Shown: positions 58,815 to 64,000 of the stretch, piece after piece
Numbering within the stretch: position 1 is the stretch's first letter
Layout: every line of letters starts with the position of its first letter
Source: an uncultured Caulobacter sp.
GTDB lineage: Bacteria; Pseudomonadota; Alphaproteobacteria; Caulobacterales; Caulobacteraceae
Assembly: GCA_937925635.1 (NCBI GenBank)
Contig: CALALX010000091.1
Location: 1-64,000, forward strand
Direction: 5' to 3'
DNA length: 64,000 nt
Translations under genes and position numbers: made by a program
Notes under the pieces: model-generated
What the model saw: the letters and a program-made list of their open reading frames with translations, nothing else
Told to the model about the DNA's origin: nothing
Database searches by the model: none

Positions 58815-59585
58815 ATGATGAGCGACAAATCTCTGGCAGGCCGGGTGGCCGTAGTGACCGGGGCCTCGAGCGGGCTCGGCGCGCGATTCGCCCGGGTGCT
58901 GTCGGACGCCGGCGCGGCGGTGGCGGTGATGGCGCGGCGCACCGACCGGCTGGAGTTGCTGGTCAACGAGATCAACGCCGGCGGCGGCAAGGCCGTGGCC
59001 ATCGCCCTGGACGTCGCCGTCACCGACGATATTGGTCCGGCGCTCGACAAGGCCGAAGCGGCGCTTGGTCCGATGTCGATCATGGTCAACAACGCCGGCG
59101 TCGGCGGCGAGGGCATGGCCATGGAGATGTCCGAGGCGGTCTTCGACCAGACGATGGCCGTCAATGTGCGCGGCGTCTATTTCGGCGCCGTCGAAGCGGC
59201 CAAGCGGATGATCGCCAGCGGCGTGGCCGAGGCCGGGGACGCGCGGATCATCAACATCGCCTCGATCGCCGCCTTCAACCAGTTGCCGGGCCTGACCGTC
59301 TACTGCGCGTCGAAGGCCGCCTGCGCTTCGCTGACCAAGGGCCTGGCGCGCGAGTGGGCGCGGCCCCGGATCGCCGTCAACGCCATCTGCCCGGGCTACA
59401 TCGAGACCGAGATCAACAGCGACTGGTTCCAGACCGAGGGCGGCGCCAAGCAGATCAAGAGCTTCCCGCGCCGACGCCTGATGGATGAGGATGTGCTGGA
59501 TGAAGCCCTGCTGATGCTCGCTGGCCGCCGCGCGCATTTTATCACCGGCACGATGATCACCATCGACGACGGGCAGATGCTTTGA
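58815..59585 (+). CDS. SDR family oxidoreductase
   Basis: A 256-residue classical short-chain dehydrogenase: TGxxxGxG motif VVTGASSGLGARFARVL, NNAGVGG, catalytic Ser in INIASIAAF and YCASK (Tyr-x-x-x-Lys), and CPGYIETEI after it. The C-terminal DDGQML completes the fold. The start at 58815 has a ggggcagg box; a GTG at 58788 is less likely. The substrate is unknown; a role in fatty acid or steroid oxidation fits the racemase gene nearby only loosely. Confidence 0.9.
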   Translation: MMSDKSLAGRVAVVTGASSGLGARFARVLSDAGAAVAVMARRTDRLELLVNEINAGGGKAVAIALDVAVTDDIGPALDKAEAALGPMSIMVNNAGVGGEGMAMEMSEAVFDQTMAVNVRGVYFGAVEAAKRMIASGVAEAGDARIINIASIAAFNQLPGLTVYCASKAACASLTKGLAREWARPRIAVNAICPGYIETEINSDWFQTEGGAKQIKSFPRRRLMDEDVLDEALLMLAGRRAHFITGTMITIDDGQML

Positions 59586-59638
59586 GTACAAGTCAAGGGC
59601 GACTGGCGAGCCGCGGTGCAATCTGCTAGTGTGGGGGC

Positions 59639-59893
59639 ATGGCTGACGAACCGATCACCCTGAAGCTCCACAGTGATGTCTCGGCCCTTCTGCGAGAGGC
59701 TGCTGAGTCGGCGGGCGAGGCTCCCGAGATCTTCGCCGAACGGCTGCTCGTGCACGCCCTCGAAACAGACCGTTGGGCGATCTCCGAAGCCCGGTTTGAC
59801 GAGTACAAGCGCACCGGCGTTGCGGAGGATGCCGACGTCGTCTTCCAGCGTGTCAGGGACCGGATTCTCCACCGACTGGCCGAGAAGGCGTGA
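59639..59893 (+). CDS. Antitoxin of a ParD/RHH-like type
   Basis: An 84-residue protein with an N-terminal ribbon-helix-helix pattern (EPITLKLHSDVSALLREAAESAGEAPEIFAERLLVHAL) and a charged C-terminal tail (ARFDEYKRTG to VRDRILHRLAEKA) suited to wrap a toxin. It is followed by a 4-bp overlap with the RelE/ParE-like gene, the classical antitoxin-first operon. Confidence 0.82.
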   Translation: MADEPITLKLHSDVSALLREAAESAGEAPEIFAERLLVHALETDRWAISEARFDEYKRTGVAEDADVVFQRVRDRILHRLAEKA

Positions 59894-60180
59894 AGCGAAC
59901 TGTCTCGGTCAGCTCCGCCGCCGAGGAAGACATTGACCGCCTTGTCGAATTCCATGCCAGAGACACGGAGGCGAGCCTGATGGTCGCAGATCTTCTGTGG
60001 TCAGCGGCCATTTCGCGGCGGGAGTTCGCCGAAAGGGGCGTTCCGGGCCGTCGGCCTGGCTATCGCGAACTGTTCGTACCCTTCCGGCGGAGCGCCTATG
60101 TGATCCAGTACGTCGTCGGAGAACGCACGGTCACGATCACCCGCATCTTCCACGGCCTCGAAGACCGGCCGCTTGCCTGA
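59890..60180 (+). CDS. RelE/ParE superfamily toxin
   Basis: A 96-residue protein with the ParE/RelE fold: VSSAAEEDIDRLVEFHARDTEASLMVADLLW, a central GVPGRRPGYRELFVPFRRSAYVIQYVV and the terminal TITRIFHGLEDRP. These are the positions usually conserved in ParE-type toxins (R-E-L-x-V and V-x-R-I-x-H-G-x-E-D). It uses a GTG start inside the antitoxin stop. The target (gyrase for ParE, mRNA for RelE) cannot be read from the sequence. Confidence 0.88.
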   Translation: MKRTVSVSSAAEEDIDRLVEFHARDTEASLMVADLLWSAAISRREFAERGVPGRRPGYRELFVPFRRSAYVIQYVVGERTVTITRIFHGLEDRPLA

Positions 60181-60225
60181 CCATGCGTCAGCGCCTCTAA
60201 CTCTCTCCCAAACGGGAGATACGTC

Positions 60226-61353
60226 ATGGCCAGTGGACCGCTTTCGGGTCTGAAGATCGTCGAGTTCGCCGGCATCGGGCCGGGGCCGTTCTGCGGCATG
60301 CTGCTGTCGGACCTGGGCGCCGATGTCGTCCGCCTGGACCGCAAGGGCGGTCGCGGCGGCGCGCCGTCGGACGTCACCAGCCGGGGTCGCCGCTCGATCG
60401 CGCTGGACCTCAAATCCCCCGACGCCATCGAAGCCGTGCTGAAGCTGCTGGAAAGCGCCGACGGCCTGATCGAGGGCTTCCGGCCCGGCGTCATGGAGCG
60501 GCTGGGCCTGGGTCCCGAGGTCGTCCTCGCGCGCAATCCCAAGCTCGTCTACGGCCGCATGACCGGCTGGGGTCAATTCGGCCCCTACGCCAAGGCCGCG
60601 GGCCACGACATGAACTACATCGCCATCACCGGCGCGCTGCACGCCATCGGCACCGAGGACAAGCCGGTGCCGCCGCTGAATCTGGTCGGCGATTTCGGCG
60701 GCGGGGCCCTCTATCTGGCGTTCGGCCTCATGGCCGGGATCATCAGCGCCCGCGAGACCGGCAAGGGCCAGGTCATCGACTGCGCGATGAGCGACGGCGC
60801 CGCCTCGCTGATGGCGATGTTCTACGGTTTCAAGGGCGCCGGCATCTGGAAGGACGAGCGTCGCAGCAACCTGCTCGACGGCGGCGCCCACTTCTACGAC
60901 ACCTACCAGTGCGCCGACGGCAAGTGGATCTCGATCGGTTCGATCGAGCCGCAGTTCTACGCCCTGCTGCTGGAGAAGACCGGCATCACCGATCCGGAGT
61001 TCGCCAACCAGATGGATCGTTCGGCCTGGCCCTCGCTTAAGGCCAAGCTCCAGGAGGTGCTGCGGACCAAGACCCAGGCGGAATGGTGCGCGATCATGGA
61101 CGCCACCGACATCTGCTTCGCGCCGGTCCTGACTTTGGACGAGGCGCCGACCCATCCACACAATGCGGCCCGCGAGACCTTCGTGACTATCGAGGGGGTC
61201 GTCCAGCCGGCCCCGGCGCCGCGTTTCTCGGCCACGCCGGGCGCGGTCCAGGGACCGCCGCCCAAGATCGGCGCCCACAACGAGGAGGCCCTGGCCGACT
61301 GGGGCTTCTCGTCGGACGACATCGCGGCGCTGAAGGAGAAGGGCGCGATCTGA
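60226..61353 (+). CDS. Alpha-methylacyl-CoA racemase (CaiB/BaiF family)
   Basis: CoA-dependent racemase of 2-methyl-branched acyl-CoAs, or a related CoA transferase (375 residues). The pattern favours the racemase: the catalytic His in AGHDMNYIAITG and Asp in LVGDFGGGALYL match the AMACR pair, and PGPFCGMLLSDLGADVVRLDRKG and MSDGAASLMAMFY are typical. It would serve catabolism of branched lipids. A long leader (45 bp) separates it from the TA pair. Confidence 0.92.
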   Translation: MASGPLSGLKIVEFAGIGPGPFCGMLLSDLGADVVRLDRKGGRGGAPSDVTSRGRRSIALDLKSPDAIEAVLKLLESADGLIEGFRPGVMERLGLGPEVVLARNPKLVYGRMTGWGQFGPYAKAAGHDMNYIAITGALHAIGTEDKPVPPLNLVGDFGGGALYLAFGLMAGIISARETGKGQVIDCAMSDGAASLMAMFYGFKGAGIWKDERRSNLLDGGAHFYDTYQCADGKWISIGSIEPQFYALLLEKTGITDPEFANQMDRSAWPSLKAKLQEVLRTKTQAEWCAIMDATDICFAPVLTLDEAPTHPHNAARETFVTIEGVVQPAPAPRFSATPGAVQGPPPKIGAHNEEALADWGFSSDDIAALKEKGAI

Positions 61354-61656
61354 GGTTGCGCGTGGTTCGACACGGCGCTTTGGGCCTGCTCATCATGACG
61401 TGGCGAATTGCCGTCTGATCACGTCATCCTGAGCAGCCGCGAAGGGGCGTCGCGAAGGACGCAAATCCGTTCAGCCACCGTTCAGGTGACGGATTCGATC
61501 TTGCCTCCGTAGACGGCCGCCACGCACTCCCGTCCCTCGTTGTGGAAGCCGGCTACACAGGACGAAGGCAAGGTCATCCTGTCAGGCGCGCTTCGGCAAC
61601 CCCGTGGCGCGCCTTTGACATTGCGTCCAGCCGACGACGAAGGCAGGTTCCGCGCC
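61354..61656. other. 303-bp intergenic region before yihY
   Basis: It contains a half copy of the family A repeat (61421-61467) and a minus-strand mini-frame of 31 codons (61577-61482, MTLPSSCVAGFHNEG..., ending GGKIESVT) that has a coding-like look but no ribosome site. A long in-frame extension upstream of the yihY ATG is not considered coding. Confidence 0.45.
61421..61467. repeat. Half copy of the family A fold-back repeat
   Basis: gtcatcctgagcagccgcga...gtcgcgaaggacgcaaatc is the reverse complement of the left arm of the copies at 44433 and 51752; the second arm is missing. Confidence 0.65.
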
Positions 61657-62604
61657 ATGCCGGACAGCCATCCGAAGGGGCACTCCCCTCAGATCGATCT
61701 CGACCCCGTTCATTGGGCGCGGGCGACGCTCGACGTGCTGGGCAAGGCCCTGACGCGGCTGTGGGGTCGTGACGTCATGCTCTATGTCGGCGGCGTCAGT
61801 TTCTGGATCATGCTGGCGGTGTTCCCGCTGCTGGTCATCGCCATCGGCCTCTATGGCATGCTGTCGGCCCCGGACCAGGTGGCCGCGCAGGCCGAGATCC
61901 TGGCGCGCATGCTGCCGGGCGACGCCCGGGGAATCTTCGAGAGCGAGTTGCAGCGGCTCGCTCACGCGCCATCCGGCGCGCTGAGCACCCAGAGCATCGT
62001 GGCCCTGGTCGTCGGCGGCTATGCGGCCCACCGCGGGTTCAAGGCGTTGCTGGCCGGACTGTCGTTCATCCATGACGAGGAGAACCAGCGCGGCTTCCTC
62101 GGCTTCAACATCATGGCCCTGATCGTGCTGATCGCCGCCCTGGTCCTGATGGGCCTTGTGTCGGTCGCCTTCCTCAGCCTGCGGGTCATGGCGGTGGCCC
62201 TCGACTTCCGTCCGCTGGCGGGAATCAGCTGGCTGTTCAGTGAATGGACCTGGACCAGCGTCGGCCTCGTTCTGGCGATGAGCCTGATCTATCGCTACGC
62301 CATGTCGCGCGAGCCAGTCGCGTGGCGGGCGTCTCTGGCCGGGGGCGTCGCCGCGGCGGTGCTGGGCCTCTGTTTTTCCTGGCTTTGCGCCTTCTACGTT
62401 GAGCAGATCGCCCATCTAGGCGCGACCTACGGCTCGGTAGCGACCGTCGTGGTCTTTCTGATCTGGCTGAGCTGGAACGTGAACGCGCTGTTCTTCGGCG
62501 GGGCGCTGGCCACAGAGATGGAAATCGCGCTGCACACCCGGAAGATCAAGCCGGTCTTGATACGACGAACACCAGCGCCGCGCCGTCCTCGCGCCGTTCG
62601 ATAA
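61657..62604 (+). CDS. yihY: YihY/virulence factor BrkB family membrane protein
   Basis: A 315-residue inner-membrane protein with about six helices. Family features: DVMLYVGGVSFWIMLAVFPLLVIAIGLYG near the N-terminus, GGYAAHRGFKALLAGLSFIHDEENQRGF (the conserved W/G..R..N region), a central hairpin and ATYGSVATVVVFLIWLSWNVNALFFGGALATE near the end. It was once called ribonuclease BN by mistake; the function is unknown. Its 3' end overlaps the convergent tusA by 59 bp. Confidence 0.92.
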   Translation: MPDSHPKGHSPQIDLDPVHWARATLDVLGKALTRLWGRDVMLYVGGVSFWIMLAVFPLLVIAIGLYGMLSAPDQVAAQAEILARMLPGDARGIFESELQRLAHAPSGALSTQSIVALVVGGYAAHRGFKALLAGLSFIHDEENQRGFLGFNIMALIVLIAALVLMGLVSVAFLSLRVMAVALDFRPLAGISWLFSEWTWTSVGLVLAMSLIYRYAMSREPVAWRASLAGGVAAAVLGLCFSWLCAFYVEQIAHLGATYGSVATVVVFLIWLSWNVNALFFGGALATEMEIALHTRKIKPVLIRRTPAPRRPRAVR

Positions 62605-62773
62605 GGTCATAGCCCTTCTCGGCGACGAAGTGGGGCACGTCGATCCGCGCCATCGGATCGTCGGCCAGCAGACGCACCGGCACGCCAGGACCGGCTGTCT
62701 CCAGCGCCTTTCGCAGCCTGAGGGTCGGCACCGGGCAGTGATGCCCGCGGGCGTCCACGACGATCTCGCTCAC
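62546..62773 (-). CDS. tusA: TusA-family sulfur carrier
   Basis: A 75-residue protein from GTG 62773 (VSEIVVDARGHHCPVPTLRLRKAL). The CPxP motif with the persulfide Cys (HHCPVPTL) and the fold (VRLLADDPMARIDVPHFVAEKGY) are those of TusA/SirA proteins, which relay sulfur for tRNA thiolation or other sulfur transfer. A longer frame to 62833 would run into the ku start and is rejected. It shares its promoter region with the divergent ku gene. Confidence 0.9.
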   Translation of the reverse strand: MSEIVVDARGHHCPVPTLRLRKALETAGPGVPVRLLADDPMARIDVPHFVAEKGYDLIERREDGAALVFVVSRPA

Positions 62774-62831
62774 TCCGCAACTCCCTAAGGCGCAGGGGCG
62801 TTGACCTCCCGAAGCTGCGAGGGAGACGACC

Positions 62832-63689
62832 ATGGCGCCGCGACCGACCTGGCAAGGCCACCTGCGGCTGTCGCTGGTGACCTGTCCGGTGGCTCTCTAC
62901 ACCGCGACGAGCCCCGCGGGCGACGTCCATTTCAACCTGCTGCACAAGGACACCCACAATCGAATCCGGATGGTTCCGACCGATCCGGAGCTCGGCCCCG
63001 TCGAGCGATCCGATCTGGTCAAGGGCTTCGAGTACGAGAAGGGCGAGTACATCGTCGTCACCCAGGACGAGATAGCCTCCGTTCGGCTGGAGAGCACCAA
63101 GACGATCGACATCGAGCGTTTCGTTGACGCGACCGACATCGACCGCCTCTACTGGGACAGTCCGTATTTTCTCGCGCCCGACGGCAAGCTGGCGCTCGAG
63201 GCCTACACGGTCATTCGCGAGGCGATGGCCAGGACCGGCAAGATCGCGCTCGGCCGCGTGGTCATGCACCAACGCGAGCGGCTTCTGGCGCTGGAGCCGC
63301 GCGACAATGGGCTGATGGCCTGGAGCCTGCGCAGCCACGACGAGGTGCGCGATCCCGCCAGCGTCTTCGGGGACATTCCGGACAAGCGGCCCGATACGGC
63401 GATGATCGCCATCGCCGAGAAGATCATCGACCAGCAGGAGGGCCCCTTCGAGCCCTCCGCCTTCAACGACCGCTACGAAGACGCCCTGAGGGTGCTGATC
63501 CGGGAAAAGCAGAAGGGTAGGGGCCGCAAGGTCCACGCCGAGGAGCCCGAGGATACCAACGTAGTCGACCTGATGGACGCGCTCCGCAAGAGCCTCGGAG
63601 GAAAGGGCGGCGGCGACCGGCGCAAGGCTCCGGCGAAGAAGGCCCCGGCAAAAGCGACCGCGAAGAAGCCGGCGAAGAAACGGGCTTGA
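62832..63689 (+). CDS. ku: Non-homologous end-joining protein Ku
   Basis: Bacterial Ku ring (285 residues) that binds double-strand ends and recruits LigD. The family core is GHLRLSLVTCPVALYTATSP, FNLLHKDTHNRIRM, VKGFEYEKGEYIVVTQDEI, FVDATDIDRLYWDSPYFLAPDG, KIALGRVVMHQRERLLAL and LEPRDNGLMAWSLRS. The C-terminal tail is a long Lys/Ala-rich extension (KAPAKKAPAKATAKKPAKKRA) that in other bacterial Ku proteins aids DNA threading. The partner ligD lies convergently just downstream. Confidence 0.96.
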   Translation: MAPRPTWQGHLRLSLVTCPVALYTATSPAGDVHFNLLHKDTHNRIRMVPTDPELGPVERSDLVKGFEYEKGEYIVVTQDEIASVRLESTKTIDIERFVDATDIDRLYWDSPYFLAPDGKLALEAYTVIREAMARTGKIALGRVVMHQRERLLALEPRDNGLMAWSLRSHDEVRDPASVFGDIPDKRPDTAMIAIAEKIIDQQEGPFEPSAFNDRYEDALRVLIREKQKGRGRKVHAEEPEDTNVVDLMDALRKSLGGKGGGDRRKAPAKKAPAKATAKKPAKKRA

Positions 63690-63701
63690 TTCCTGTCATC
63701 T

Positions 63702-63817
63702 CGTGCGTTCGTCGCAGCGCTGGCTTGAGGCTCGCTCTTCACGATGGCGAGCGTGGATGGCTGCTGCAGACTTCGTCATGCCGAGGAACGGCGGAGCCGC
63801 GTCTCAAGGCACGCAAT
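63702..63817. repeat. Fold-back intergenic repeat, copy 3 (family A, divergent)
   Basis: The left arm gcgttcgtcgcagcgctggcttgaggctcgctc... and right arm cttcgtcatgccgagg...gcgtctcaaggcacgc are a more diverged version of the 44433 and 51752 elements. It lies between the convergent ku and ligD stops, where it could act as a bidirectional terminator. Confidence 0.68.
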
Positions 63818-63821
63818 GCCG

Positions 63822-64000
63822 TCACCCCAGTCGCTTGATCGCCGCCGTGAGCTTGCGCTCGCTGTCCCAGTAGTCCGCCCAGGCGGTGATCTTGCCGAGC
63901 AGCTTCGGCACGGTGCGGATCGTGTAAGCCTTCGGATCCAGCCCCTTCTTCACCTGCGTCCAGTTGAGCGGCATCGACACGGCGGCGCCCGGTCGCGCCC
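63822..64000 (-). CDS. ligD: DNA ligase D, C-terminal end (truncated by window edge)
   Basis: Only the last 58 codons are present on the minus strand. The text ARPGAAVSMPLNWTQVKKG, LDPKAYTIRTVPKLL and WADYWDSERKLTAAIKRLG matches the end of the LigD polymerase domain. Convergent pairing with ku, with a fold-back repeat between the stops, supports the call. LigD seals ends held by Ku in non-homologous end joining. Confidence 0.9.
   Translation of the reverse strand, partial: ARPGAAVSMPLNWTQVKKGLDPKAYTIRTVPKLLGKITAWADYWDSERKLTAAIKRLG

Overview
The window is about 68% GC, gene-dense chromosomal DNA from an alphaproteobacterium, most likely a member of the Caulobacteraceae (Phenylobacterium/Caulobacter type). 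The best taxonomic markers are a popA-type gene (two receiver-like regions plus a degenerate GGDEF domain that keeps the c-di-GMP I-site), a double cold-shock-domain protein, the yceD-plsX-fabH-ihfA-merR block, a DUF2842 protein and class I phaC. This placement comes from family knowledge, not from a database search.

Layout of the core genome. Positions 1-5975 hold the end of hppA (proton-pumping pyrophosphatase), bamE, a cytochrome bc1 chaperone, yceD, plsX, fabH, ihfA and a MerR regulator, followed by tRNA-Pro(GGG). Positions 21166-35875 hold small membrane proteins, ctaA (heme A), a Tat-exported PhoX-like protein, rplM-rpsI, argC with a GNAT enzyme, phaC, an alanine/LL-DAP-type aminotransferase with hom, glpX, recJ and tRNA-Glu. 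Positions 36052-44409 hold a double CSD protein, a DUF192 protein, a thioesterase, tRNA-Pro(TGG), a complex I accessory subunit, tRNA-Arg(TCT), a minus-strand sulfur cluster (cysK-sseA-metC), cfa and photolyase. Positions 44602-64000 hold hldE-hldD (LPS heptose), a DUF3089 protein, a phosphotransferase/DUF6285 pair, recG, sdhE-mfd, a GFA/CcdC-like/DsbA group, popA, an SDR, a ParD/ParE-like toxin-antitoxin pair, an alpha-methylacyl-CoA racemase, yihY, tusA, ku and the end of ligD.

The accessory part is a 15,010-bp element (6100-21156) inserted in the 3' end of tRNA-Pro(GGG) and bounded by a perfect 47-bp direct repeat. It encodes a tyrosine integrase, an AlpA-like regulator, a replication protein whose gene carries five dyad iterons next to a less GC-rich stretch (a lambda-O-like origin), terminase subunits, an HK97-type major capsid protein, a gp10-like head/tail protein and a 1345-residue tape measure protein. 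Portal, protease, connectors, tail tube, baseplate and lysis genes are not visible. The genes are nonetheless intact and mostly chained by 4-bp ATGA overlaps, so this looks like a compact, selected element (phage satellite or extremely reduced prophage) rather than ordinary decay. Arm-type integrase sites can be read on both sides.

The intergenic spaces contain three families of fold-back repeats: (A) about 110 bp at 44433, 51752 and 63702 with a half copy at 61421; (B) REP-like pairs at 737 and 25773 with a half copy at 55676; (C) a 152-bp fold-back at 27633. No CRISPR array, rRNA or transposase was seen.
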